64,000 bases of DNA from Methylobacillus caricis (GTDB lineage Bacteria > Pseudomonadota > Gammaproteobacteria > Burkholderiales > Methylophilaceae): positions 1,054,001 to 1,118,000 of the forward strand of contig NZ_JAJAVD010000001.1 of assembly GCF_020532705.1 (NCBI RefSeq), read 5' to 3'. Position 1 is the stretch's first letter. Each line of letters begins with the position of its first letter. A program made the position numbers and the translations under genes. Positions 41,547-49,526 of this stretch are shown piece after piece. The notes below the pieces were generated by a model that worked only from the letters and a program-made list of their open reading frames with translations, did not search any database and was not told where the DNA came from.

Positions 41547-41748
41547 GCTGTTAGACCCAAGACAAGACCCCCTATATTCCGCCGCCCGTGCATTGGTGTT
41601 GAGTGCCGGCAGGCCCTGTGAATCACTCATCCAGCGCAAGCTGCGCATCAGTTACAGCCATGCCATGCGCTTGATGCGTGGGCTTGAGGGCGATGTGATT
41701 ACAGCCCCTGATACCTATGGACACAGACAATTAATCAAGCAGGGGTAA
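41533..41748 (+). CDS. Stand-alone FtsK gamma-like winged-helix protein
   Basis: The 71-residue product closely follows the FtsK gamma domain pattern: DPLYSAARALVLSAGRPCES, then LIQRKLRISYSHAMRLMRGLE. In FtsK this winged helix reads KOPS sequences and activates XerD at dif. Here it is detached from any motor. It lies before the primase and not far from two tyrosine recombinases, so it could recruit or activate recombinases, or serve as a simple DNA-binding regulator. It overlaps the upstream gene. Confidence 0.8.
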   Translation: MKKTKLLDPRQDPLYSAARALVLSAGRPCESLIQRKLRISYSHAMRLMRGLEGDVITAPDTYGHRQLIKQG

Positions 41749-41752
41749 GGCC

Positions 41753-44491
41753 GTGGCATCGATTGACGAACTCAAGCAGCGGGTAGACCTGCATGACCTG
41801 GCTGACCATTTAAAGCTGGTACGTCCAGGTGGCAGCAAGGGTAATTACCGCAGTCCGCACCACAAGGATGAAGCACCTTCGCTGCAGATTGGTACCAAGG
41901 CTGGACCTGATAAATGGCGTGATTACTCTGGTGATTCCAATGCATCTGGTACGTGTGTTGACCTGGTCATGTATGTGCTGCGCATGGACGTGGCTGACGC
42001 CATTAAATACCTGCACAACTACCTTGGTATCCCACTGGATAAGCCAGAGAAGACCGAAAGGCGCGAGAAAACCCGTGTTGAATACATTGCTGACCAGTGC
42101 TATTCAGACACCAGTCACGTGGTGGAGTATCTCAAGGGGCGGGGTATTAGCGAGGAAGTGATCCTCAAGGGCCTGAACAAACGCACAGTGGGGTTTAACG
42201 ACTACCGATCCACAAAGATAGAAGAAGGGCAGCCCATGCATGGTGGACCAGCTGCTGCATTCATTGTAAAACCCCTTACTGGTGGCCCCGTGGTGGCCGT
42301 GGATATGCGGTATTTTGACGCTACCATGAATGGTGGCGTGAAAACCCAGTGCCAGGGTGAGAAGTTTGGCTATGGCTGGGCGCTGGATCCCAAGGCTTTA
42401 CTCAAGGCGCATACGGTGTACCTGGTGGAATCGCCCATTAATGCCATGTCGATCGAGAGTTGTGGCATGCCTGGTCGCGCTGCCTTTGCCATCCGTGGTA
42501 CCGGCAATGCCAGCAATATCCCGCTTGATTGGCTGAAGGGTAAGCGTGTCCATATCTGCATGGACAATGACCAACCGGATAACAATGGGCGTCGCCCTGG
42601 TCTTGCCACCGCATGGGAGCTGCATGAGCGCCTGACGGCCATGGACATCAGCGCCATGATGCTTGATCAATCCAAGTGGGTAGATGGCAATGAGAAGCCG
42701 ATTAATGATGTCAATGATCTACTGCAGGAAATGGGGCTTGAAGCCCTCACCAGGCTGATGCGCCAACTCGAACCCTGGTTGATTCAAGGTCAGGCAGGAA
42801 AGAGGGAATTTAGTGAAGGCAATCAACGCGTGTATTTGCCTTATTTGGATGACAATAAATATTGGCGCTATCGCGTCACTGAGGATTTCACAAGTTATAT
42901 CACCGAAATCAAGCAGGGCGATGACGGTGAAAGCTATACGTTTGGCGAGCTGTGCAGCTTCCGAGTGGCTGGCCTATCCCGCGTGACGATCGCTAGTGCC
43001 ACTGCGACCATGACAGGTGATGAGGATACACAGCCAAAGGTGCAGTTTGCCGTGAGCGTGCAGACGCCACGCAATGGCGCGGATCTCCAACGCCGCGTGG
43101 TGGAAGATGAAAAACTGTTTAATGTGGACACGTGGAAGCGATTCGGCGCCGTATGGAAACAAAGCGAATTCTTGCGCATGATCAACATCCTGGAGCGTGG
43201 CGCCCACATCGGTTCACGCAAGGCTGCCAATTTTGTCGGCCTCTGCTATATGGATGGAAAGCTCAAGGTCAATGAAGGGCCTGATTGCTACTTCACCAAT
43301 CCAGATCAACAGTGCCCATACCATAACCTCACTTTTCCCAATGGGCACCAGCGAGACGCTCGCACCGTGATTGATGCATACCAGCAGACATTCAAGGGCA
43401 ACGCAGCGCTGATGGCGCTGGTGTGGGGTCTGGGTGGCCACCTGAAGGTGTTGTTAGGCTTCTGGCCACACATGATGATGCAAGCTGACAAGGGGCAGGG
43501 TAAATCCACGCTGATCAAGCGCCTTGAGCGTAGCATCGGATTTACAATGTTTTCAGGCCAGTCACTCCAGACCGAGTTCCGCTTGCTGACATCAATCAGC
43601 CACACGTCCCAGCCTGTGGGCTGGGAAGAGCTATCCGCACGCCGCCAGGACATTATCGAAAAAGCCGTTGCCCTGCTGCAGGAAAATTACCAGTACACGG
43701 TCAACAGACGCGGGGCGGATATGACGGAATTCTTGATATCAGCCCCTGTGCTGCTAGCAGGAGAGGATGTGCCGGTGCGCTCATTGACTGGCAAGATTGT
43801 CCGCACCGACCTGACAGGCAAGAAAGGGCCGATCATGCCCGATGATTTGCCCAGCTTCCCAGTGAGGCAATGGCTGGAATTCCTGACAGGACTTAACCGC
43901 AAGAATGTGCTGGCAGCCTATGAAACGCTGCGGGAGCATTGCCTCAAGCAATCAATGGCCAGTGGATCAGACGATGGGGCGGTGCGCATGGCAAGCAATT
44001 ATGCAGCTGTGCTGACGGCCTGGCGCTACTTATGCGAGTTTGCCGAGATCCCAGTCACCCAGGGTAATTTCGGGGCGGATTTGCTCAAAGACATGAACCT
44101 GCACATCAAGGAAACCAGTTCAGACCGTGAGCCCTGGATCTGGATCATGGAGACTGCGCTCTCTGAGATTGCCCGGGGTGAATTCCGCTATCCGCACAAG
44201 TTCGATTATGTGGACGGAGAGCATTGCCTCTTGATCCGCACCAGCCATGTCATGGATCACCTGGCACAGACCCCCGCGCTGCGTGAGAAGTGGAACGGCC
44301 TGCCGGTGAAGTCTGACCGCGTATTCAAGAAGCAGCTACAAAACGCAGGCGCTATTTTCAGCGACAGCCTAGAGCGTACTATCAACAGCAACCGAGTATC
44401 GCACCTGGTGGCCCTGCAGCTCTCCAAGCTTGCACAGTTTGGGCTGCACGCAGTGACCAAGGTAGAAACGGACTTCAATCATGTTCCTTAG
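41753..44491 (+). CDS. Phage primase with C-terminal P-loop ATPase
   Basis: The 912-residue product starts at GTG 41753. The N-terminus resembles DnaG (LKQRVDLHDLADHLKLVRPG, NYRSPHHKDEAPSLQ) but the zinc cysteines are missing. A Toprim-like core follows, with VYLVESPINAM (about 223-233) and VHICMDNDQPDNNG (about 266-279). The C-terminal half has Walker A ADKGQGKST (near 577-585) and a later GEDVPVRSLTGKIVRTD, suggesting a helicase/AAA-type part. It would prime and unwind DNA at the phage origin, which lies right behind it. Confidence 0.85.
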   Translation: MASIDELKQRVDLHDLADHLKLVRPGGSKGNYRSPHHKDEAPSLQIGTKAGPDKWRDYSGDSNASGTCVDLVMYVLRMDVADAIKYLHNYLGIPLDKPEKTERREKTRVEYIADQCYSDTSHVVEYLKGRGISEEVILKGLNKRTVGFNDYRSTKIEEGQPMHGGPAAAFIVKPLTGGPVVAVDMRYFDATMNGGVKTQCQGEKFGYGWALDPKALLKAHTVYLVESPINAMSIESCGMPGRAAFAIRGTGNASNIPLDWLKGKRVHICMDNDQPDNNGRRPGLATAWELHERLTAMDISAMMLDQSKWVDGNEKPINDVNDLLQEMGLEALTRLMRQLEPWLIQGQAGKREFSEGNQRVYLPYLDDNKYWRYRVTEDFTSYITEIKQGDDGESYTFGELCSFRVAGLSRVTIASATATMTGDEDTQPKVQFAVSVQTPRNGADLQRRVVEDEKLFNVDTWKRFGAVWKQSEFLRMINILERGAHIGSRKAANFVGLCYMDGKLKVNEGPDCYFTNPDQQCPYHNLTFPNGHQRDARTVIDAYQQTFKGNAALMALVWGLGGHLKVLLGFWPHMMMQADKGQGKSTLIKRLERSIGFTMFSGQSLQTEFRLLTSISHTSQPVGWEELSARRQDIIEKAVALLQENYQYTVNRRGADMTEFLISAPVLLAGEDVPVRSLTGKIVRTDLTGKKGPIMPDDLPSFPVRQWLEFLTGLNRKNVLAAYETLREHCLKQSMASGSDDGAVRMASNYAAVLTAWRYLCEFAEIPVTQGNFGADLLKDMNLHIKETSSDREPWIWIMETALSEIARGEFRYPHKFDYVDGEHCLLIRTSHVMDHLAQTPALREKWNGLPVKSDRVFKKQLQNAGAIFSDSLERTINSNRVSHLVALQLSKLAQFGLHAVTKVETDFNHVP

Positions 44492-44576
44492 ATCCCCCCG
44501 CACCCCCCATCAAGGAAAGCAGCCGCTTTTTTTTGTCCGCTGCGCGTTTTCTGGAAAGGTTGTGGGGCAGAGTGGC

Positions 44577-44950
44577 GCTAACCCGTGGATTCAGCATGTT
44601 TCTGGACGTAAGTTATTGATTGTGGAGCGGTATGCATCCACGGGTAATGCTGTTAAATCCACGGGTTCATGTGTTTTATCCACGGATTACCCTGTTTTAT
44701 CCACGGGTCGTTTTTCTACACTTCACATTAATATATCTATCTATCTTATTCTTTTAAAAGAAATAAATAATAATGGAATAGGCCTTAAAATAGATAACAC
44801 TGATCCACGGGTTAGCAGAGCTGCCTATTTTTTAATCCACGGGTTAGCAATTAAAAAAACGCTAACCCGTGGAAATCCGTGGATGCATTTATCATTAATA
44901 ATCAAAATGATAAGTCAGTATTTCATTCAATCCACGCATCCACGGGTTGT
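44577..44950. other. Candidate phage replication origin: iteron cluster with AT-rich core
   Basis: About ten copies of a 14-mer close to ATCCACGGGTTAGC lie in 374 bases. Plus-strand copies start at 44636, 44657, 44678, 44699, 44803, 44835 and 44938, with a half copy at 44930. Minus-strand copies are at 44577-44590 and 44861-44873, with a core at 44877-44884. The four left copies are exactly 21 bases apart (two helical turns). A 90-base AT-rich tract (44711-44800) separates left and right groups. The cluster lies between the primase and a recombinase. Confidence 0.82.
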
Positions 44951-44979
44951 TTTGCGTGTGGGTATTTTTGGAGCCGCTC

Positions 44980-45981
44980 ATGTCCAATGATGTTATCGAT
45001 CGATTTTTAGAATATAAATTGGTCAACCAGAAACGATCCGCAAGAACTGGAGAGGTCTACAAGCTTGTACTAAGCCGCTTTCAAGTGTTCATGGGTAACA
45101 AGTCACTTCATACTGCGACCAGCGACGACCTGGTCGCATTCGCTGGACCTTGGTTGCACAAGCAGGGGGTCAAGCCAGGCAACCGGCGCATTCATGTGGT
45201 CAATATCAGAGAGTTCTTCAGCTGGATGAAGAAGACTGGCCTGATCAAACGCGACCCAGCCCTCATGCTGCAGGCCCCATCCCAAGCCAAGCGCATACCA
45301 CGCATCATTACGCTGGAGAATGCGGAGCGCTTGATGTGGGCACCTGATGTATCCACATTCAAAGGCCTGCGAGACAGCGCCATGATCGCCATGTTAATTG
45401 GCTGCGGGCTGCGTGCATCGGGCCTTGTCAGCCTCAATGAAAGCCAGCTCATTCAGGACAGGATTGATGACAGGATCAGGTTGTTGATCCGGGTCACGGA
45501 AAAGGGCGATAAGGAACGCAAAGTTCCATTGCCCCAAGAGGCAGATCTATTGCTGCGCATGTATCTTGAACATCCAGACCTGAAGGATATCGACCGGGCA
45601 TTGCCAGATGGTGACAGAGTCCTTTTCGTCAGCATCACCAACCGTACTGTTCCAGCCCATGAGTTCATCGGGGAAAAGCGGCGCCTCAACCGCAAGGCTG
45701 TGTGGTCTGTCATCAAACGATATGGCCAGCTGCTGGATATCCCAGAGGATCAGATCCATCCCCATGCCTTGCGTCACCTGTTTGGCACCGAATTGGCAGA
45801 GGATGATGTGGATATCCTCGTACGTCAGAACCTCATGGGCCACGCTGATCCCAAGAACACTAAGATCTACACCAACCTTGCCATGCGTAAACTGACCAGG
45901 GAATCAGATCGTGCCAATCCATTAACCAAGATGAAGACACCAGTAAGTGACATCCTCAAGCGACTGGAGAAAAAGCCATGA
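44980..45981 (+). CDS. Tyrosine recombinase, XerC/D-like
   Basis: The 333-residue product begins at ATG 44980 behind GGAG (the frame is open from 44947). It has an N-terminal core-binding domain (1-105) and a catalytic domain with the complete set R145 (GCGLRASGL), K178 (EKGDKERKVPL), H262/R265 (HALRHLFGTEL), H288 (LMGHADPKN) and Y297 (KIYTNL). This is the full length of XerC/XerD-like enzymes. It could integrate the phage at the tRNA, a usual tyrosine-recombinase target, or resolve dimers. It overlaps the next gene by four bases. Confidence 0.9.
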   Translation: MSNDVIDRFLEYKLVNQKRSARTGEVYKLVLSRFQVFMGNKSLHTATSDDLVAFAGPWLHKQGVKPGNRRIHVVNIREFFSWMKKTGLIKRDPALMLQAPSQAKRIPRIITLENAERLMWAPDVSTFKGLRDSAMIAMLIGCGLRASGLVSLNESQLIQDRIDDRIRLLIRVTEKGDKERKVPLPQEADLLLRMYLEHPDLKDIDRALPDGDRVLFVSITNRTVPAHEFIGEKRRLNRKAVWSVIKRYGQLLDIPEDQIHPHALRHLFGTELAEDDVDILVRQNLMGHADPKNTKIYTNLAMRKLTRESDRANPLTKMKTPVSDILKRLEKKP

Positions 45982-46014
45982 TCCAGATCCCGCCATTTTT
46001 TAAGGCTCAAGATC
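44980..46014 (+). other. Region downstream of the origin encoding the second tyrosine recombinase
   Basis: This marks the segment whose main content is the recombinase gene annotated separately at 44980-45981; no promoter could be assigned between the iterons and its start, so the iteron cluster itself probably holds it. Confidence 0.3.
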
Positions 46015-46265
46015 TATGCGCGCGCTTGACTTCCATCAACCAGACGCAACGCCTATTAAGGGTGGTTGCCAAGACCTCTGTATATATGGTGAACCTGCGC
46101 TGTAGCTGGGTGGATTCGTATGCCTACGCAGCCTTCGCAACGAGGTCCAATATCGGGCTAAAACAGTTAACCGGACGCAACTACTCCAATCCCCTGTACT
46201 GCGTGATATGTAGAAAAGCGCAGTTGATAAACGACACAATGAGGGCTGAGCCATGTGCCAAGTGA
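45978..46265 (+). CDS. Protein of unknown function after the recombinase
   Basis: A 95-residue, basic product, coupled to the recombinase by ATGA and to the next gene by a 13-base overlap. It contains NPLYCVICRKAQLIND with one Cys pair. No family is recognised. Confidence 0.55.
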   Translation: MIQIPPFFKAQDLCARLTSINQTQRLLRVVAKTSVYMVNLRCSWVDSYAYAAFATRSNIGLKQLTGRNYSNPLYCVICRKAQLINDTMRAEPCAK

Positions 46266-46762
46266 ATGAAAAGCGCAGTTCATCACTGCAAACTGCCACC
46301 CCCCTGGATAGCCAAGGGGTGGGGGGTAACAGGGTGGGGGGTCGGCATGCACCCCCCGCCCCCCCCACCATGGGAGGTGGGTACCTAGATAACTGCACTA
46401 CCTCAAACTTCACAAAAAAAATCGCGCCAGAAAAAAAACGCGACCCTCGGTTATTGGAACTTCAGCAAGTGGGATTGCAGCCTGTGTGGCTTGAGATAGC
46501 TGAACAGGTCGGAGTTGATGTATTCCTGAATATTTGGCGCATCCTGGACGCCAGGCCTGCACACTTCACAGATGAGGGGCGCGTGTTAGTGCCGATCAGG
46601 CGGTATCAGATTTTTCTTAGGTATCAGCGAAACCGTTATATAGATACGCTTCAGAGCTCTGGGCTTACACCAAGGGAGATCAGAGAACTTGTTTATAAAC
46701 AGGTGGGGGAAAAAATGAGTCTTAGGCAGATAGAGCGATTGTGTAGCAAGGGAAAGGCCTAA
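46253..46762 (+). CDS. Possible DNA-binding activator (Mor/C-like), unusual N-terminus
   Basis: The 169-residue product starts at ATG 46253 with GAGGG seven to eight bases upstream. Residues about 20-45 come from G/C tracts and read as Gly/Pro-rich low complexity. The C-terminal half (VWLEIAEQVGVDVFLNIWRI, RRYQIFLRYQRNRYID, TPREIRELVYKQVGEKMSLR) has a helix-turn-helix character close in layout to Mor-type activators. It could switch on the late genes. ATG 46370 after the G/C tract is an alternative start. The family call is tentative. Confidence 0.6.
   Translation: MCQVNEKRSSSLQTATPLDSQGVGGNRVGGRHAPPAPPTMGGGYLDNCTTSNFTKKIAPEKKRDPRLLELQQVGLQPVWLEIAEQVGVDVFLNIWRILDARPAHFTDEGRVLVPIRRYQIFLRYQRNRYIDTLQSSGLTPREIRELVYKQVGEKMSLRQIERLCSKGKA
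46316..46378. repeat. G-quadruplex-capable G tract followed by C tracts
   Basis: Four G runs (46316-46319, 46321-46326, 46332-46334, 46336-46341) are followed within 10 bases by long C runs. The G block fits the G3+N1-7 rule, and it can also pair with the C block as a hairpin. Confidence 0.7.
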
Positions 46763-46853
46763 GCGGCCATGCGGAGCATTTGATGTTTAACATTGTGAAA
46801 AATTTAGTTTTTTCCACATATTGCCCAAACAACATAAAGGCTATGATTGGGAC

Positions 46854-48467
46854 ATGAAAAATAAAATCACGGCGATAGTATATGGTCGCGTTTCCACTAC
46901 TCGGCAAGCTGAAGATGGATTGCCCGTAGAAAGCCAGGTGGAGCAAGGTATCAAAAAAGCCCAGTCAATGGATGCTGAGTTGCTAAAGGTTTTCACAGAT
47001 GAGGGGATATCGGGGCGCACTTCCAAACGTCCAGCATTCCAGCAAGCCATTGCCTTCTGTGCATTGCATAAAGTTACCTATTTCATAGTTTGGAGCACAT
47101 CTCGCTTTGCACGTAACAAATTGGATGCAGCTGCCTATAAGCTTGAATTGAAGCGGCATGGCACTAAAGTGATATATGCCAGCAACGATATCGACAGTGA
47201 AACGGATGAAGGATGGTTCTCGGAGTCCATTTTTGAAATTGTTGATGAGCATTACAGTCGCGTAATCAGTAAAGATACACGCCGCTCTATGATGAAAAAT
47301 GCAGCTGATGGCTTTTTCAATGGTGGTCGCGTGCCATATGGCTATATCGCAGTGCCAGAAGGCAAGCGAAAACGCCTGGATATTTACGAACCCGAGGCCA
47401 CAATCGTGCGGCAAATATTCCGTAGTTATCTGGAAGGCGCGGGTACGAGGGAAATTGCTATACAGCTGAACAGGGCAGGTTTGCTCAAACGAGGTGTGCC
47501 TTGGGAAAAAAACACCATTACGCTGGTCTTGAAAAATAAAGCCAACATAGGCGTGACCGTTTTCAACCGAAAAAACCACGCTGATGGCATATTCAAGCCA
47601 GAAAAAGACTGGGTGATCACCAAAAGCCACAATCCCATCATTAAAGATGAGGATTTTGAGGCCGTCCAGCGTGGATTTAGAAACCGCACTAGCTCAATCA
47701 ACAACGGTTCACCTGTTAGTAGATATGTTTTCACGGGAATCTTGCGCTGTGGTCTTTGTAACGCTCCCATGCAGATCGAAACTGCCAGAGGACGGGCCGC
47801 GCAATACAGTTACTACAATTGTCGCAATTTCCTGAAGGGTAAGGGCTGCATCAACCGCCGCGTGAGCGCTGATCAACTGGATGATTGGCTGATGGATGCA
47901 ATTCTGCAACGGGTTTTTACGCCAAAACGCATGGAAGTATTGATGCAGGAGGTACTGCAACTACGCAGCGAATGGCATCAGAATCACCAGGCCACAATTG
48001 ACTCCATCGCTTCACAAATAAGCGATGTTGAGCGGCGGCAGACCAAACTATATGAAATCCTAGAGTTGCACGGAGTTGACGCCCCCAACCTTGGTGACCT
48101 CTCCGAACGCCTAAGACTGTTGAAAAGTCAAAAGGATAATTTGCAAAATGAATATTTACGCGTAAGCCTTCAATCTGAGCCTTCTATGCAAGTTTCAGCA
48201 TCAGATATGCAAAAAGCCACCGATTTTATGCATAAAATTGTAAAGGAATGCAGCGATCCCAAGAGGGTGCGCGAATTCATGAAGTTGATGATAAAAGAAG
48301 CCGTCATGACACCAGACTCTGTTGATTTGGTGTATTGGCCAGAGAGAGTGATTTCTGTCGCTGAAAATGAAAAACTCACTATAAACACGGTTGAAAAACA
48401 ACCGGTTCATAGTGAGCCTCATATCTGGCTCCCCGACCTGGGCTCGAACCAGGGACACACGGATTAA
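46854..48467 (+). CDS. Large serine recombinase, candidate phage integrase
   Basis: The 537-residue protein starts at ATG 46854 (TTG 46821 is also in frame). It has the serine-recombinase catalytic domain with R12 and S14 (YGRVSTTRQ), IVWSTSRFARNKLD, then the recombinase domain (RRVPYGY-like, GGRVPYGYI), a zinc ribbon (CGLCNAP ... YYNCRNFLKGKGCINR) and a coiled coil near residues 370-430, the layout of phage integrases such as those of TP901-1/phiC31. Its last codons run through the right att core into the tRNA-Asn gene on the opposite strand. Confidence 0.92.
   Translation: MKNKITAIVYGRVSTTRQAEDGLPVESQVEQGIKKAQSMDAELLKVFTDEGISGRTSKRPAFQQAIAFCALHKVTYFIVWSTSRFARNKLDAAAYKLELKRHGTKVIYASNDIDSETDEGWFSESIFEIVDEHYSRVISKDTRRSMMKNAADGFFNGGRVPYGYIAVPEGKRKRLDIYEPEATIVRQIFRSYLEGAGTREIAIQLNRAGLLKRGVPWEKNTITLVLKNKANIGVTVFNRKNHADGIFKPEKDWVITKSHNPIIKDEDFEAVQRGFRNRTSSINNGSPVSRYVFTGILRCGLCNAPMQIETARGRAAQYSYYNCRNFLKGKGCINRRVSADQLDDWLMDAILQRVFTPKRMEVLMQEVLQLRSEWHQNHQATIDSIASQISDVERRQTKLYEILELHGVDAPNLGDLSERLRLLKSQKDNLQNEYLRVSLQSEPSMQVSASDMQKATDFMHKIVKECSDPKRVREFMKLMIKEAVMTPDSVDLVYWPERVISVAENEKLTINTVEKQPVHSEPHIWLPDLGSNQGHTD
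48370..48416 (-). terminator. Phage-supplied terminator for tRNA-Asn
   Basis: On the minus strand CTCACTAT and ATAGTGAG enclose a second stem CGGTTG/CAACCG around TTTTT, and the structure is followed by TTTTT. It lies 10 bases past the tRNA 3' end and replaces the native terminator now left at 4982-5015. It is also the 3' coding part of the recombinase. Confidence 0.75.
48422..48436. other. Right attachment site core (attR)
   Basis: The same 15 bases as 5015-5029. Here they include the tRNA-Asn 3' end with CCA. The sequences on both sides diverge immediately from those around attL. Confidence 0.88.
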
Positions 48468-48501
48468 CAGTCCGTTGCTCTACCGACTGAGCTATCGGGG
48501 A
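48426..48501 (-). tRNA. tRNA-Asn (anticodon GTT)
   Basis: Read on the minus strand it begins TCCCCGATAGCTCAGTCGG, has the anticodon loop CTGTTAA with stem CGGA/TCCG, the T loop GGTTCGAGCC and a genome-encoded CCA. The seven-base acceptor stem TCCCCGA/TCGGGGA is perfect. The 76-base gene is intact because the prophage att core restores its 3' end. Confidence 0.97.
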
Positions 48502-48516
48502 ATCGATGAAGGCGCT

Positions 48517-48545
48517 ACTATACTGGCTTGGCGGGGTGTGGTCAA
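48517..48545 (-). promoter_or_regulatory. Promoter of tRNA-Asn
   Basis: On the minus strand TTGACC (-35, 48540-48545), a 17-base spacer and TATAGT (-10, 48517-48522) lie 15 bases upstream of the tRNA 5' end. It is host DNA and is untouched by integration. Confidence 0.8.
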
Positions 48546-48707
48546 CAATATTCTGCAATTATTTTGTAGAATTTCCGGGTTGGATTTTTGGTTCTTTTGG
48601 TGAACAAGAATTTTCCTTTTTGAATCAATATTTCTCGGGAGCTACATTGAAATTCAATGAATGAATGCGCCTGGATTCTTAAGCACCAGTCCCAAGAGCT
48701 TAGGGAT

Positions 48708-48738
48708 AAAAAAGCCCGCATTAATGCAGGCTTTTTTA
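48708..48738. terminator. Bidirectional terminator of the peroxiredoxin gene
   Basis: AAAAAAGCC-c-GCAT pairs with ATGC-a-GGCTTTTTT around ta, with A and T tracts on both sides, 33 bases beyond the peroxiredoxin stop. Confidence 0.85.
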
Positions 48739-48770
48739 TTCCTCAGATTGCTATCCGTTTTAGCCATCCA

Positions 48771-49412
48771 TTATTTATTCGGCTGTGGGGTCAACCGGAG
48801 ATATGGCTTGACGGCTTTAAAGCCTTTCGGGAACTTCTGTTTGAGAACTTCCGGGTCGGTGATGGACGGCACGATGACAACATCGTCGCCATCTTCCCAA
48901 TTGGCCGGGGTGGCTACGCTGTGGTACTCAGTCAGTTGCAGCGAGTCGATCACGCGCAGGAGTTCATTGAAGTTACGGCCGGTACTGGCTGGGTAAGTCA
49001 AAGTCAGGCGGATTTTCTTGTTAGGATCTATGATGAATACTGAGCGCACGGTGGCTGTGGTACTGGCATTGGGGTGTATCAGGTCATAAAGCTCGGAAAC
49101 CTTGCGGTCTGCATCGGCAATGATGGGGAAGTTGACTTCTGTTGACTGGGTTTCGTTGATGTCTGTAATCCAGCCTTTGTGGGACTCAACCGGGTCTACA
49201 GAAAGGGCAATCGGTTTGACGTTACGCTTCTTGAATTCGCCCGCGAGCTTGGCAGTGGCTCCTAGTTCTGTGGTGCAAACCGGAGTGTAGTCGGCTGGAT
49301 GGGAAAACAGGATAGCCCAGCTATCCCCCAGCCATTCATGGAAGGAAATCTGGCCGATGCTGGAGTCCTGGGTGAAGTCGGGAGCGGTATCGCCTAATCT
49401 TAGTGTTGCCAT
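48771..49412 (-). CDS. 1-Cys peroxiredoxin (Prx6 type)
   Basis: The 213-residue protein has the peroxidatic motif PADYTPVCTTE with C46 and a later Arg (ATVRSVF). The extended C-terminal domain (KGFKAVKPYLRLTPQ) is that of the Prx6 subgroup. It reduces hydrogen and organic peroxides. GGAGG precedes the ATG. It opens the host flank after the tRNA and is followed on the same strand by nothing but a terminator. It might counter peroxide made by the flavin monooxygenases nearby. Confidence 0.94.
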   Translation of the reverse strand: MATLRLGDTAPDFTQDSSIGQISFHEWLGDSWAILFSHPADYTPVCTTELGATAKLAGEFKKRNVKPIALSVDPVESHKGWITDINETQSTEVNFPIIADADRKVSELYDLIHPNASTTATVRSVFIIDPNKKIRLTLTYPASTGRNFNELLRVIDSLQLTEYHSVATPANWEDGDDVVIVPSITDPEVLKQKFPKGFKAVKPYLRLTPQPNK

Positions 49413-49490
49413 GGTAAGGCCTCCTGGTTAATTCTGAATATGGTCACTCAAAGCCTGTTTCAATTTGTTGTTTCAAGGCCTTGTAAATAA

Positions 49491-49523
49491 TCAAGGTACC
49501 TTCATTTTGTGAAGATACCTTGA
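49491..49523. terminator. Interrupted hairpin downstream of the desulfinase gene
   Basis: TCAAGGTA-c-CTTCA pairs with TGAAG-a-TACCTTGA around ttttg. It lies between the DszB-like stop and the peroxiredoxin start and may end the DszB transcript or control the peroxiredoxin. Confidence 0.55.
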
Positions 49524-49526
49524 TTT

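Larger units (their letters stand above)
5015..48436. mobile_element. Complete siphovirus-type prophage integrated in tRNA-Asn
   Basis: The 43.4-kb element is bounded by the exact direct repeat tatctggctccccga (5015-5029 and 48422-48436). The right copy contains the 3' end of tRNA-Asn, so integration restores the tRNA. Inside lie, in order, umuDC, packaging, head, lysis, tail, lysogeny control, early/replication genes, a candidate origin and recombinases. The late genes appear intact, with overlapping starts and stops and no broken frames seen, so the prophage could be functional. The tape measure of 1574 residues points to a long tail of roughly 0.2 micrometre by the usual 1.5 Angstrom per residue rule. 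Confidence 0.9.

Noticed and set aside
44481-44990. Open frame of 169 codons over the iteron cluster
   Set aside because: It starts inside the primase end, its content comes from the repeats and AT-rich tract, and it resembles no protein. The noncoding origin explains the sequence better.
48391-48603. Frame crossing the tRNA-Asn gene on the plus strand
   Set aside because: It reads the antisense of a tRNA and its promoter; no ribosome site and no protein likeness.
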